Part shown: in pieces, positions 18,101-26,639 of the stretch
Layout of the letters: each line of letters opens with the position of its first letter
Position numbering within the stretch: position 1 is the stretch's first letter
Assembly: GCA_018268755.1 (NCBI GenBank)
Contig: JAFDVW010000009.1
Span: forward strand, 124,001-188,000
Length of the DNA: 64,000 nt
DNA from: Acidobacteriota bacterium
Lineage (GTDB): Bacteria; Acidobacteriota; Terriglobia; Terriglobales; Acidobacteriaceae
Direction: 5' to 3'
Program-made: the position numbers and the translations under genes
The notes under the pieces: generated by a model
What the model saw: the letters and a program-made list of their open reading frames with translations, nothing else
Database searches by the model: none
Told to the model about the DNA's origin: nothing

Positions 18101-19681
18101 GCTGACGAACTGCACGATGTGTTGCACACCCTGATCGCGCTGCCGGCGGAAAGTGCCGCGTGGGAAGTGTTCTTTGACCGGCTTCTCGCTCAGGGCCGGG
18201 CCGCAGTTGCCAGTCATCACGAAGGTCGCTATTGGGTCGCGGCCGAGCGGGCGCGCACCTTCGCCACGCTCTTTCCCGAGGCGCAATTCGAGCCGCAGCC
18301 CGCGGAGGTAGAGGGCCATCCGCCCTCCCGCGAAGACGCCATGCTGACTCTGGTCACGGGATGGATGATGCACCTGGGGCCAACCACTTCGCAGCACATG
18401 GCCGCCCTCCTGGGATTGCCCGCTGCCGAGCTGGAGCACGCGTTTCTCCGCATGGAAGCCAGCGGCGCCATCCTGCGCGGAAAATTTCTGCCGGCGGGAT
18501 CGCCGCAGGAGGAAACCGAATGGTGTGAACGGCGGCTGCTGGCGCGCATTCATCGTCTCACGGTGGCCACGCTGCGCAAGCAGATTGAGCCAGTCAATGC
18601 GGCACAGTTCATGCGCTGGCTGTTGCGCTGGCAGCATGTCGCGCAAGGATCGCAGGTACAAGGCGAGCGCGCCTTGCTCGACGTCTTGCGACAGATGCAG
18701 GGCTTCGAGATTCCCGCCAATGCCTGGGAGCGGCATATCCTCTCCCGGCGTGTGGCCAACTACGATCCGGCCTGGCTCGATCAGCTCTGCCTGACCGGCT
18801 CGGTGGGCTGGGGACGCCTTTCCCCGCACCCGGCGACCTTGGAAGACTCCGCCAGCGGCAAGCGCCGCGTGATTCCCACCAGCGTCGCTCCCATTACATT
18901 TTTTGTGCGCGAAGAAGCCGACTGGATGCTGCCCCACCCTGGTCATGCCGAGCGCCCTGAGGCCCGCGGCCTGAGCGACAGCGCCCGCCAGGTATTGGAG
19001 TTCCTGCGCCAGCGCGGCGCGTCGTTTTTCGCCGATATGGTGCGCGGCACGGGACGCTTGAAGTCCGAAGTGGAAACCGCGCTGTGGGAATTGGTGGCGG
19101 CGGGGATTGTGACCGCTGACGGTTTCGACAACCTGCGATCGCTGATCGACCCCAAGCGCCGCGCCGGCCAGGGCCGGGGGCGCGTGGCCCGTCCGCGCCA
19201 TAGCGCCGGGCGCTGGGCTTTGCTCTATACCGATCCCACCCAGGACCGCACCCGCGCCGTCGAAGCCACCTGCTGGATGCTGCTCAAGCGTTATGGCATC
19301 GTCTTCCGCGATCTGCTGGCCCGTGAAACCAATCTTCCCAAATGGCGCGAGTTGCTTATCGCCTTCCGCCGTCTGGAAGACCGTGGTGAAGTGCGCGGCG
19401 GCCGCTTCATCGACGGATTTCTCGGCGAGCAGTTCGCGCTTCCCGTCGCGGTCGAATCGCTGCGCAATATCCGGCAGCTTCCGCCCAGCGGAGAAACCCT
19501 TACGCTCTCCGCTGCGGACCCGCTCAATCTCGTGGGCATTCTAGTCCCAGGAGAACGCGTCGCGGCGATCTCGGGAAAGACTGTAAGTTTTCGGGACGGG
19601 GTAGCGGTACCGGACGCCGGCTCCACAAACCTAGCGCACTACCAGCCTGGAATCCCTCAGGCCAGTCTTTCAGGAGATTGA
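15185..19681 (+). CDS. lhr: Lhr-type DEAD/DEAH-box helicase with a linker insertion
   Basis: An ATP-dependent nucleic-acid helicase of the 'large helicase-related' family, implicated in DNA repair. The 1498-residue length is in the bacterial Lhr range. Motif I is APTGSGKT (47-54), motif II is VDEIHAVADDKRGAHL, motif III is LSATQKP; the second RecA domain shows TLIFVNTRR, AAHHGSLS and VALQRVGRSGHW. Then come winged-helix/Lhr core regions (WDEDELFDLVRRAYPYRDLP, ETALFTVVAEPEG, PFGGRINKAWGLALRKRFC) and a long C-terminal extension. Between QIVATCAGGG and WDEDELF there are about 60 extra residues (434-494), low-complexity Ala/Pro/Thr, encoded partly by a palindromic DNA repeat. The helicase motifs are intact, so I regard it as functional. 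Confidence 0.92.
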   Translation: MQSPPDSLAWAHPLVAEWFVGKFGTPTEPQEQGWPHILAGRTTLISAPTGSGKTLAAFLACIDRLVRKALHGDLQDRTEVLYVSPLKALGNDIQKNLEVPLGEILQMASDRGLLMPEIRTAVRTGDTLMHERRAMLKRPPHILVTTPESLYILLTAERSRAILRTVETVIVDEIHAVADDKRGAHLTLSLERLEALRAEAPGTARRRSHFTRIGLSATQKPIEQVAHFLTGSGRPDPVIVNVGHKRTLDLAVEVPGSPLGPITTNEMWDEIYDRLVELVGQHRATLIFVNTRRLVERVSHRLAERLGEENVAAHHGSLSRKLRLAAEKKLKDGEVKVLVATASLELGIDIGTVDLVVQISTPRAIAVALQRVGRSGHWRGAVPKGRFFATTRDDLLECASLVRAIRHGELDRLIIPEAPLDILAQQIVATCAGGGQVARTLLSARKSATKQKVEVATTANIFSTPGPEPTLALQTRVPAPHSSALPIPEADDPGWDEDELFDLVRRAYPYRDLPRESYDAILEMLSEGIAARRGRYGAYIHHDKVNRKLRARRGARLAAITSGGAIPETALFTVVAEPEGVMVGTVDEDFAVESMAGEVMLLGNTSWRIRRIEQKSGRLLVEDAHGAPPGIPFWLGEAPARTQELSAHIAGLRQEISDRLANVSPVGFSPHQPLIAETITWLKEECGLDDSAAEQAVEYILQGRAVLGAVPTQATIIAERFFDEGGGMQLIIHAPFGGRINKAWGLALRKRFCRGFNFELQAAATDNGLNIALAEQHSFPLADVFHFLNAGTVQPILEQAALASPIFGTRWRWDANRSLALLRFQGGKKIPPQIQRIRSDDLLASVFPDVAACQENIEGDIQIPDHPLVSEVMKDVLTEAMDLEGLKDLLRGMEDGRIRCLAVDTPVPSQFSHEILNANPYAYLDDAPLEERRARAVEMRRVLPASVLEEVGKLDPAAIAQVQAEAWPDVRDADELHDVLHTLIALPAESAAWEVFFDRLLAQGRAAVASHHEGRYWVAAERARTFATLFPEAQFEPQPAEVEGHPPSREDAMLTLVTGWMMHLGPTTSQHMAALLGLPAAELEHAFLRMEASGAILRGKFLPAGSPQEETEWCERRLLARIHRLTVATLRKQIEPVNAAQFMRWLLRWQHVAQGSQVQGERALLDVLRQMQGFEIPANAWERHILSRRVANYDPAWLDQLCLTGSVGWGRLSPHPATLEDSASGKRRVIPTSVAPITFFVREEADWMLPHPGHAERPEARGLSDSARQVLEFLRQRGASFFADMVRGTGRLKSEVETALWELVAAGIVTADGFDNLRSLIDPKRRAGQGRGRVARPRHSAGRWALLYTDPTQDRTRAVEATCWMLLKRYGIVFRDLLARETNLPKWRELLIAFRRLEDRGEVRGGRFIDGFLGEQFALPVAVESLRNIRQLPPSGETLTLSAADPLNLVGILVPGERVAAISGKTVSFRDGVAVPDAGSTNLAHYQPGIPQASLSGD
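16496..16517. repeat. palindromic element inside the lhr coding frame
   Basis: GCGCGGAC (16496-16503) and GTCCGCGC (16510-16517) are exact inverse arms around six bases. The element keeps the lhr frame and encodes ARTLLSAR at the start of the extra linker. Similar 'GCGGACA..TGTCCGC' units are familiar from intergenic and coding repeats in Acidobacteria-like genomes (my recollection, not checked). Confidence 0.5.
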
Positions 19682-20037
19682 ACGGTGCAGAAATTCAATC
19701 GGGGATCCGATGAGGGGGTCTCAGGATCCCCGATGGCCATTGCCCGGCACGACTGCTGAAAGCGCTTCCCCCATCGCTTTTTGCCGGGCCTCCGGCGATC
19801 CTCACATTAGCAAGTTACAGCCCAGCTGTCTATCAAGTAACTGAAGGAAAATGCAAGTTGATGAATTTACATAACTTTACGCTACCTACTTACAACATAT
19901 CCGCAGGTCACAAACCGCCCGGAGCTACTCTCACGGATAGAGTAAGTTTCTCGATTGAGATGGACTTAGGGGCGTATTCCACAAGGGGAGAAGCAGCGCA
20001 TAGGTTGAAGAAGATTTTTTGTGAGGGCTATGAAACT
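19682..20037. other. intergenic region with a perfect inverted repeat
   Basis: No supported gene in 356 bases between the convergent lhr and M23 genes. ATCGGGGATCC (19698-19708) and GGATCCCCGAT (19724-19734) form a perfect 11-bp stem with a 15-base loop just after lhr, without a T-run. The rest is lower in GC than the genes; an open frame at 19858-20070 has no family features. Confidence 0.45.
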
Positions 20038-20961
20038 TCAATCTTGGCCGGCCGGCGCCGCTGCGGGTAACCCTAGCGCAAGCAAAACCGCGGGGCTCAG
20101 ATAGGTCCCTTGCCAGCGCACTGCGATGTGCAGATGCGGGCCGGTTGCGCGCCCGGTGCTGCCACTGAGCCCCAACATATGACCTCGCTCCACCGCGTCG
20201 CCTTCTTTCACTTGAATTTCCGAGAGATGCAAATAGAGGGACAGTAGTCCCTGGCCATGGTCGATGACCACACAATTGCCTTCGAAATAGAGTGGCCGCG
20301 CCAACAGCACGGTACCGCGATTGATGGCTAACACCGGCGTCCCCGCGGGCACGCCATAGTCCAGCCCCTGATGCACGCTTTGCACTTTGCCATTGAAGGT
20401 GCGGCGGGTGCCAAAGACATCTGAGATCGGGGCGGAAACCGGAGGTGAAAATGTCCCCGCCCACTCGGCTTGCGGCGTCAGGCTGCGGAAGGCTTCCTGC
20501 TTGACCTTCTTGTCCTCGGCAATTTGGCGTAACTGCTCCGGGTCCGGCTCGGTGTACTTGCCGGCAACACGGATCGCGATGCTGGGATACTTCCCGGCGC
20601 GGACGGGAATTTTCTGCTGGAAGGTGCTTTCCCGCCCGTCGGGCAAAGAAGCCTGCAAGGAGAGTGGGTAGGCGCCAGGTTGGGTTTCCAGACTGACGCC
20701 GGCAAGGGCATACCAGGTCTTTCGTGGCGCATCCCAACGAAAGGACACTTCATGATCGAGCCATTTGCCGTGCAAGGAGCGCACGCCAGCCGGGGCTTTT
20801 ACCCGAAAGACTACCGGCGAACCATTCACCAGGCGGGCAGGCTGGAAGTTCACCATCCAACTGGCCGGTTTGGCCGCCGCTTCGGCCCGCACTGGGAAAG
20901 CACCCATGCCCGCCAGCAGGATAAAGGCCAGGAAACGAAGTCTGGGATTGGACCCCCGCAA
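20038..20961 (-). CDS. M23-family (LytM-type) peptidoglycan metallopeptidase
   Basis: An exported murein endopeptidase or a regulator of amidases. The 307-residue protein has a signal peptide (LRFLAFILLAGMGAFPVRAEA), a beta-rich N-terminal half of about 150 residues, and a C-terminal LytM domain. Metal ligands are visible: His and Asp in HQGLDYGVPAG and His in GPHLHIAV (H-x-H pair), so the active site looks intact. The frame starts at a TTG (20961); an ATG at the MGAFPV position would cut the signal peptide. It is divergent from the L,D-transpeptidase gene 52 bases away, so two wall enzymes share one promoter region. Confidence 0.85.
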   Translation of the reverse strand: MRGSNPRLRFLAFILLAGMGAFPVRAEAAAKPASWMVNFQPARLVNGSPVVFRVKAPAGVRSLHGKWLDHEVSFRWDAPRKTWYALAGVSLETQPGAYPLSLQASLPDGRESTFQQKIPVRAGKYPSIAIRVAGKYTEPDPEQLRQIAEDKKVKQEAFRSLTPQAEWAGTFSPPVSAPISDVFGTRRTFNGKVQSVHQGLDYGVPAGTPVLAINRGTVLLARPLYFEGNCVVIDHGQGLLSLYLHLSEIQVKEGDAVERGHMLGLSGSTGRATGPHLHIAVRWQGTYLSPAVLLALGLPAAAPAGQD

Positions 20962-21001
20962 AGTGATTTCAGGCTACCACTGGAGTTGTGCCGTGCGGAG
21001 C

Positions 21002-21007
21002 TATAAT
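21002..21007 (+). promoter_or_regulatory. consensus -10 box placed for a leaderless mRNA
   Basis: A perfect TATAAT is followed by six bases and then the ATG at 21014. Transcription starting at the usual distance would begin on the start codon. There is no purine-rich ribosome-binding site in the gap. The -35 region is weak. Confidence 0.6.
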
Positions 21008-21013
21008 TCGCGC

Positions 21014-21514
21014 ATGCGAACCCGGATGTTCATCTTGGCCACTTGCCTTATTCTGGCGGCGGGGAACGCCACTGGGCAGGACATGGCGTCACCGGTCGAC
21101 CGCGTCCTAGTGGAAAAAAGCGCGCGGCGCCTGTCTCTGATGAGCAAGGGAGTTGCCATCAAACAATATCCGGTGGCGCTGGGAGGCGCACCCGTTGGAG
21201 CCAAGACCCGCCAACGAGACCACAAGACCCCGGAGGGCGTCTACATCCTCGATTATCGCAATGCCCATAGCCACTACTATCGCTCCATGCATATTTCCTA
21301 TCCCAACGCAGCCGACCGCGCGCGGGCCCAGCAGATAGGAGTTTCTACCGGCGGCGACATCTTTTTGCACGGCATCACCAACGGCTTCGGATGGGTGGGA
21401 GCGGCGCATCGCAAGATCGATTGGACCGATGGCTGCATTGCCGTAACCGACCAGGAGATGGATGAAATTTGGAGTTTAGTGCGCGACGGCACAGCGATCG
21501 AAATTCGCCCTTGA
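21014..21514 (+). CDS. YkuD-fold L,D-transpeptidase
   Basis: A 166-residue exported enzyme predicted to cross-link peptidoglycan stems or attach proteins to them. It starts with a signal peptide (MRTRMFILATCLILAAGNATG) and is then almost entirely the catalytic domain. The YkuD signature is visible as FLHGITNGFGWVGAAHRKID, then WTDGCIAVTDQEMDEIW: catalytic His in HG and Cys in TDGC. TDGC replaces the more common SHGC, a variant I associate with the ErfK-like branch. I chose 21014 because it starts the signal peptide and lies just after TATAAT; the frame stays open upstream to 20765, but that stretch overlaps the M23 gene. Confidence 0.85.
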   Translation: MRTRMFILATCLILAAGNATGQDMASPVDRVLVEKSARRLSLMSKGVAIKQYPVALGGAPVGAKTRQRDHKTPEGVYILDYRNAHSHYYRSMHISYPNAADRARAQQIGVSTGGDIFLHGITNGFGWVGAAHRKIDWTDGCIAVTDQEMDEIWSLVRDGTAIEIRP

Positions 21515-21536
21515 ATCCGCGTCCCCTAGTTACAGT

Positions 21537-21836
21537 TCAGCGCAATACCAGGTCGTTGTACTCGGGGTGTTCCGCCAGATAATGCTCGACGGAGGGACAG
21601 ATTACATCGACTTTCAGATGATGGGCGCGCGCCCATTGCAGGGCGTTCTCCGCCAGGGCCGCGGCCAGTCCCTGGCCGCGCAAGGCTTCCGGAACTTCGG
21701 AATGGATCAAGGCCAGAACCTTTCCGGTCAGGGTGTATTCCAGATAAGCGACCAGTCCGTCCTTTTCCAGCTCGAACCGTCCAGTAGTGACCTTCTCCTG
21801 CTTTTGCGCTTTACGTTGAAAGATGTCCCAGAACAT
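21537..21836 (-). CDS. small GNAT-fold acetyltransferase (YjdJ-like)
   Basis: A 99-residue protein matching the short GNAT family that includes YjdJ. The pattern GRFELEKDGLVAYLEYTLTG, then LALIHSEVPEALRGQGLAAA shows the acetyl-CoA-binding 'RGQGLA' loop, followed by ARAHHLKVDVICPSVEHYLA and EHPEY. I chose the ATG at 21836 (MFWDIFQRK) rather than 21929 because the family is short and CGGAGC lies just upstream. Its substrate is unknown. It is convergent with the L,D-transpeptidase and lies downstream of the sigma-54 activator on the same strand. Confidence 0.75.
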   Translation of the reverse strand: MFWDIFQRKAQKQEKVTTGRFELEKDGLVAYLEYTLTGKVLALIHSEVPEALRGQGLAAALAENALQWARAHHLKVDVICPSVEHYLAEHPEYNDLVLR

Positions 21837-21925
21837 GCTCCGGCCCTCTGCGGAAAACTGGATTGTAGAGGAATTGGGGAAATGCCGGAAGACCAGCCAA
21901 AACCAGATGCAGGTCCTTGCGGAGA

Positions 21926-24094
21926 TCATTCCAAATGGCTTTTGGAGATACCCAGGCGCCGCATTTTGTTTTGCAGCGTGGTGCGCTTCAGGCCGAGGCG
22001 CTGAGCGGCGCCACTCCGGCCCGATACCTGTCCCGAGGAAGCCCGCAATGCATCCACAATGGCGTCGCGTTCCGCCTGTTCGAAAGTCGACGGATGGGCG
22101 GCCCCGTCACTGGCACAATCCTTCCACTCGTGGTTCTTCAATTCATGAATGGGAACTTGCAGCTCTTCGCCGTTGGAAAGAATGACCGCCCGTTCAATCA
22201 AGTTTGCCAGCTCCCGCACGTTCCCTCTCCATGGACTCTTGACCAACACATCCATCACTTGGGGAGAGATGACCCGGATGTCTTTCCGCATCCGCCGCGA
22301 TAGTTTGGAGACAAAGTAACTCACCAGCAGGGGAATGTCCTGGCGCCGCTCGCGCAGGGGCGGAATTTCAATGGGAAAGACGTTCAGCCGGTAGAAGAGA
22401 TCTTCGCGAAAACTTCCTTCCCGGATCATCTCGGGAAGGTCGCGATGGGTGGCGGCAATAATACGAACATCGACATGCAGGGTGCGGGTGCTGCCCAGTC
22501 GCTCGAACTCTTGTTCCTGCACGGCGCGCAGCAGTTTGGGTTGCAACTCCAGGCTGATGTCGCCGATCTCATCCAGAAAGAGCGAGCCGCCGTCGGCCAG
22601 CTCGAATCTGCCGCGCTTCTGCATCAGGGCCCCGGTAAAGGCGCCTTTCTCATGACCAAAGAGCTCGCTCTCCAGCAAACCTGAGGGAATGGCGGCGCAG
22701 TTCAGGCGCACGAAGGTGCGCTGCTGGCGGGCGCTCAGGTTATGGATGGCGCGCGCCATCAATTCCTTGCCCGTCCCCGTCTCACCGTGCAGGAGAACCG
22801 TGGCATCGGTGGGGGCTACGATCGACACCTGCTCCAGCACTTTTTGAAAGGCCGCGCTCTTGCCCACAATGCCTTCAAAGCTGTATTCCGAGCTGATCTC
22901 GGACTCCAGATAGAGCCGTTGTTCCTCCAGTTGATCGCGTGAGGCCGAGAGCCGGCCATAGGCCAGCGCGTTATCCAGAGCGAGCGCGATCTGATTGCTG
23001 ATCTGGGCCAACAAATCCAGGTCCTGTTGTCCAAAGCCGTTCGGCTTACGGCTTCCCAGCACGATGAGCCCCAGGGGACCGTTGGCGGCCACCAGGGGCG
23101 CGGTGGCCAAGCTGACAATGGCTTCCGCCCGCAGGATTTCCACCACTACCGCCGGCATCCTGGCGATTTCGGCGGCGGTCAACACGATGGGGGTTCGTTG
23201 CCCCAGCCGCTCAATATCCTCGGCAGAAACCTGCGGAGCAGGCACGTCTCCCAGAAAACCCCGGCTGTTGGGAAAATCCAGCACGGCACACTGCAAGCGG
23301 TTGGAGGCTCCTTCAAATAACCAGAAGCTGGTGAAGTCATTGGCAAAATACTTGCGGATGGAAGCCGAGGCGGCCCGAAAAAGATCGTTGACCTCAAGAA
23401 TGCGGACGATGTGGTTGTTGATCTCCAGCAAAAGGCTGAGGCGATCGCGTTCCCGCGCCAGCTCTTGTTGATAGGCCTCGACCTCGGGGACCGTCAGCAC
23501 GCTCTCCAAAGCGACCGATACATGGCCGGCCACCGAGCCCATGAGTTCCAGATCACTGGGGCTGAATTCCGCTCGATCTTCCCGGCTGAAAATCAGCGCC
23601 CCAAGTTTGCGGCGGGGCGTGGACACGGGAAAAACATAGGCGCTATGCGACTCGTTTTGGCCCAGGCGCGCCGCCAGTTCCGGGTTCCTGGTAATTTCCT
23701 GCTGCACATCGGGGACGAACACCGGGACCTGCGCCTCCAGCGCACGGCCCAGCGCTGTGCCGTGATAGGCGATCTCCGTACCGATCTTGATGCCAGGATC
23801 ATGCCGCCCATGCTCCAGCGCCCGCAGAGTCAAATGTTGCCCAAAGCTGTCGAACAGCAGCAATGCGATGGATTCAAAGGGGACCACGTTGCAAAGCAGA
23901 TCGGCCAGGCTATGCAGGATGGCATCCACTGTGGATTGCGAGCCCACCGTGGTGGAAATTTTCAGCAGGGCATCATACCGAGTCAGTTCGTCGGCTACAG
24001 CATTCGTGTCTTGTCCTTTTTCCCGAGCGGGGGCGGTCCGGACCGTTATGTCTCCTATTGCCATGCCAAGGGGGCCAAAAAAATGCGGGCCCAC
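21926..24094 (-). CDS. sigma-54-dependent activator with two GAF-type sensor domains (FhlA-like)
   Basis: A cytosolic transcription activator of RpoN promoters, 722 residues from the GTG at 24094 (an ATG at 24064 is also possible). Two GAF-like domains occupy about residues 35-185 and 205-375. The AAA+ domain follows with Walker [16 protein letters not shown], the sigma-54-contacting GAFTGA in [13 protein letters not shown], Walker [14 protein letters not shown], and the arginine-finger region [20 protein letters not shown]. The C-terminus is a Fis-type helix-turn-helix ([20 protein letters not shown]). The N-terminal layout resembles FhlA. A TGTGA-N6-TCACA palindrome sits 34 bases before the start. 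It lies downstream of the UspA gene on the same strand. Confidence 0.9.
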   Translation of the reverse strand: MGPHFFGPLGMAIGDITVRTAPAREKGQDTNAVADELTRYDALLKISTTVGSQSTVDAILHSLADLLCNVVPFESIALLLFDSFGQHLTLRALEHGRHDPGIKIGTEIAYHGTALGRALEAQVPVFVPDVQQEITRNPELAARLGQNESHSAYVFPVSTPRRKLGALIFSREDRAEFSPSDLELMGSVAGHVSVALESVLTVPEVEAYQQELARERDRLSLLLEINNHIVRILEVNDLFRAASASIRKYFANDFTSFWLFEGASNRLQCAVLDFPNSRGFLGDVPAPQVSAEDIERLGQRTPIVLTAAEIARMPAVVVEILRAEAIVSLATAPLVAANGPLGLIVLGSRKPNGFGQQDLDLLAQISNQIALALDNALAYGRLSASRDQLEEQRLYLESEISSEYSFEGIVGKSAAFQKVLEQVSIVAPTDATVLLHGETGTGKELMARAIHNLSARQQRTFVRLNCAAIPSGLLESELFGHEKGAFTGALMQKRGRFELADGGSLFLDEIGDISLELQPKLLRAVQEQEFERLGSTRTLHVDVRIIAATHRDLPEMIREGSFREDLFYRLNVFPIEIPPLRERRQDIPLLVSYFVSKLSRRMRKDIRVISPQVMDVLVKSPWRGNVRELANLIERAVILSNGEELQVPIHELKNHEWKDCASDGAAHPSTFEQAERDAIVDALRASSGQVSGRSGAAQRLGLKRTTLQNKMRRLGISKSHLE

Positions 24095-24127
24095 CCTCTT
24101 AGGCTCCAGGGTAAGCCGCTACCTGTC

Positions 24128-24143
24128 TGTGATCGTCATCACA
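24128..24143. promoter_or_regulatory. Crp/Fnr-family palindromic binding site
   Basis: TGTGATCGTCATCACA matches the TGTGA-N6-TCACA Crp consensus with perfect arms. It lies between the uspA and sigma-54-activator genes, 34 bases upstream of the latter's GTG. A second such site occurs at 32327-32342, and a Crp/Fnr-family gene is in the window (46784-47482). Confidence 0.6.
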
Positions 24144-24215
24144 GGCTGTTGGGAGGTCGCACAAAAGCTGCTTTTTGTTACCCTTAGATCATGTCCCGGC
24201 CGGTTGCGAAAAGCG

Positions 24216-25142
24216 CTATTTTCGCACGGTCAGCACGGGGCAACTGGCACGGCAGACCACGTCGTAGGCGGTGGCCCAGGGCAGGTGGGTGACAGCACCG
24301 ACATGTTTCGAGCGGTGCAGTCCCATGACAATGATCTCGGCTTGGATATTTTCAGCGGTTTCCAGAATTTTCTCGCTGATGGTGACCGCCGCACCCAACT
24401 CTACGCGAAATTCCGGAGAGACCGCCAAGGGCACATGTTGCACCAGTTCTTCCAGACGGCGCAGATGGGTGGCTTGCGCCTTCTGCCGTAAATCCAGCAA
24501 CTCGTCGGCGGAACAGCGGTGCATTCCCTCCGGCAACGGGATGGCCGGGATGATATTCAGGAAGACCAGCTTGGCCTTAAATTGATTGGCGATGGAGACG
24601 GCATAGGGCAAAGCATTCCGCGAGCCCTCGCCAAAATCGGTGGCAAAAAGAAATGTGCGCTTCTCCACCGACGCCTCCACCCGCGAGTCCTGGTAAGAGC
24701 CCGGCCCCACAGTCAGAACCATGCCCTCGGCCTGGCGGAAAATCTGTTCCGCCACGGAACCGAGCAGAAGTTTCCGCACCCCGTGCCGTCCGTGGGTCCC
24801 CAGGACGATGAGGCCGATTTTTTCCTGGCGCAGGATAGCATCCAGTTCCGGCCATACTTCACCGTGACGAATCATCACCTGGTGCTCCACACCGGCGAGC
24901 GCTCCGCTGCGCACCAGCTCATGCTCCAAATGGGCAGCGTCGCGGGACACGGCCTGTTCCGCGACCGTGATCGCTTCCGGTCCAGTCATGGTCAGCCCCA
25001 GGGATGAAACCACGTGCGCCAGATAGAACTTCGCCCCATAAGAGCGAGCGATGGCCAGAGCGTGACGCAGCGGCTTTTCCGAAGCCGGCGAGAAGTCTGT
25101 AGCCACCAAGACGGAGTGCAATTCAAGCGCAGAGACAGACAT
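24216..25142 (-). CDS. tandem universal stress protein (two UspA domains)
   Basis: A 308-residue cytosolic protein with two Usp domains in tandem. The first (SVLVATDFSPASEKPLRHAL ...) ends with an ATP-type loop GTHGRHGVRKLLLGSVAEQI. The second (TFLFATDFGEGSRNALPYAV ...) ends in VMGLHRSKHVGAVTHLPWAT, where the G-x2-G-x9-G-S/T pattern is less complete, so only the first domain clearly fits nucleotide binding. I chose the ATG at 25142 with AAGGGGG upstream. Usp proteins accumulate in starvation or oxidative stress. Its position beside the sigma-54 activator with a Crp-type site between suggests a stress regulon, which is inference. Confidence 0.88.
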   Translation of the reverse strand: MSVSALELHSVLVATDFSPASEKPLRHALAIARSYGAKFYLAHVVSSLGLTMTGPEAITVAEQAVSRDAAHLEHELVRSGALAGVEHQVMIRHGEVWPELDAILRQEKIGLIVLGTHGRHGVRKLLLGSVAEQIFRQAEGMVLTVGPGSYQDSRVEASVEKRTFLFATDFGEGSRNALPYAVSIANQFKAKLVFLNIIPAIPLPEGMHRCSADELLDLRQKAQATHLRRLEELVQHVPLAVSPEFRVELGAAVTISEKILETAENIQAEIIVMGLHRSKHVGAVTHLPWATAYDVVCRASCPVLTVRK

Positions 25143-25246
25143 AGCGGAACCCCCTTCTCCATGAAGCACGCGCCCGGGTCCGGACACAACCCTCTTGCTA
25201 CGAAAGTGGAACCGAGAGCAATGATGCGCGGCTGGGTCCCCGCGCC

Positions 25247-26638
25247 TTACGCTCCTCCTCCCAACACTTTAAACAACGTTACCAGATTGCTCAGACGTGC
25301 CCGGCGCACACTGACCAAGCCCTGTTGCGCGGCATACCAGGAGCGCTGGGCCACCAAAACACTCAGATAACTGTCGATGCCGGCTTGGTAGCGGGCATCC
25401 GACAGCCGGTAGGTTTCGCTCGATGCCTCGACCAGAGCCCTCTGCGCTTGTTCCTGTTGCCGCAGGCGAGTGCGCAGGGCCAGCGAGTCGCTGACTTCGC
25501 GAAACGCTGATTGAATGGCCTGCTCATATCCCGCCACCGCGAGGTCGCGGTCGACTTGCGTGGCCTTCAGGCTGGCCCGGCGCAGTCCGGCGTCAAAAAT
25601 CGGCGCCACTACCTGAGGAGAAAAATTCCAGCTCTTGGAATTCCCGGAAAACAAATCTGTCAGATGGCTGGTCAGAAACCCTCCACCACCGGTAAGGGTG
25701 ATTTGCGGGAAGAAGGCAGCGCGGGCGGCCCCAATATTGGCATAAGCGGCTTTGAGCTGGTGCTCGGCGGAGAGAATATCGGGGCGGCGCAACAGCACCT
25801 CGGAAGGCAATCCGGCGGAAATATCCTTTAATGTTTCATCCGAGCCCAGCGTGCTGGGCAAGAGATCGTCCTTTACGGTTGTGCCTGCCAGCAGGTCGAG
25901 TGCGTTCTGGTCGGTCGCGATCAGGCCGCTGTAGTGCGCAATATCCACCCGGGCGGCCTCGACCTGGGTCTGCGCCTCGCGCAGGTCCAGATCGGAGGCG
26001 ATGCCGGCATCGCGCGCATGCTGGATCAAATCATACGAGGCTTGCTGGTCCTCCAATGTGGCCTGCGCCAGGTGCAGGTTTTCGCGATCCGCCGCCAGGG
26101 CAAGATAAGCATTGGCCACCGCGGCCACCAATGAGATCTGGGCCGCACTACGGGCTTGTTCCGTGGCCAGATATTGCTGCAAAGCCGCCTGCTTCAAACT
26201 GCGCACGCGCCCGAAGAAGTCCAGCTCCCAGGAAGCGATGCCGATGTTAGCGGTGTATTGTTCTACGGTGACGGCGCGGGGCACGCTGACCCCGGCGATC
26301 TTGGCCGACGGCGGCAATCGGTAGTCGTTCGCGCTGAGCGAAGCATTCACGTTGGGAAATTGCGGCGCGCGCTGGACGCGATAGAGCGCCTGCGTCTTTT
26401 CCACATTAAGGGCAGCGATCCGCAGGTCGCGGTTGTTGGCCAGGGCCAGTTCGATCACCGACTGCAAACGCCGATCGGCAAAAAAATCCCGCCACTTCAC
26501 GTCGGCCGCCACGCCAGTTACGGCGCCCTGGTTTTCTGGCCAGGCGGGCGGAACCGGAAGCGCCGGCCGCTCATAGCGTGGCTGCAAACACCCGGTCAGG
26601 CATGCCGCCAATCCCAACACAAGTAGTCTGCGGTACAT
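25247..26638 (-). CDS. outer-membrane efflux lipoprotein, OprM/NodT family
   Basis: The exit duct of a tripartite RND pump. The 463-residue protein starts with a lipoprotein signal (MYRRLLVLGLAACLTGC; lipobox LTGC), then has two TolC/OEP repeats. The pattern ALANNRDLRIAALNVEKTQA, then ASWELDFFGRVRSLKQAAL and LLRRPDILSAEHQLKAAYAN, then GAARAAFFPQITLTG is typical of NodT-type lipoproteins. I chose the ATG at 26638, which directly precedes the signal and lies 1 base past the AcrB stop; upstream in-frame codons would destroy the signal. It is the last gene of the STAS/sigma-like/acrA/acrB/oprM operon. Confidence 0.92.
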   Translation of the reverse strand: MYRRLLVLGLAACLTGCLQPRYERPALPVPPAWPENQGAVTGVAADVKWRDFFADRRLQSVIELALANNRDLRIAALNVEKTQALYRVQRAPQFPNVNASLSANDYRLPPSAKIAGVSVPRAVTVEQYTANIGIASWELDFFGRVRSLKQAALQQYLATEQARSAAQISLVAAVANAYLALAADRENLHLAQATLEDQQASYDLIQHARDAGIASDLDLREAQTQVEAARVDIAHYSGLIATDQNALDLLAGTTVKDDLLPSTLGSDETLKDISAGLPSEVLLRRPDILSAEHQLKAAYANIGAARAAFFPQITLTGGGGFLTSHLTDLFSGNSKSWNFSPQVVAPIFDAGLRRASLKATQVDRDLAVAGYEQAIQSAFREVSDSLALRTRLRQQEQAQRALVEASSETYRLSDARYQAGIDSYLSVLVAQRSWYAAQQGLVSVRRARLSNLVTLFKVLGGGA

Positions 26639-26639
26639 C

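Noticed and set aside
17525..19201. A 558-codon open frame antisense to lhr
   Set aside because: Low-information sequence opposite a continuous helicase gene; no ribosome-binding site or motif.
19858..20070. A 70-codon frame in the lhr-M23 gap
   Set aside because: It runs into the end of the M23 gene, has no ribosome-binding site and no recognisable features; most likely chance.
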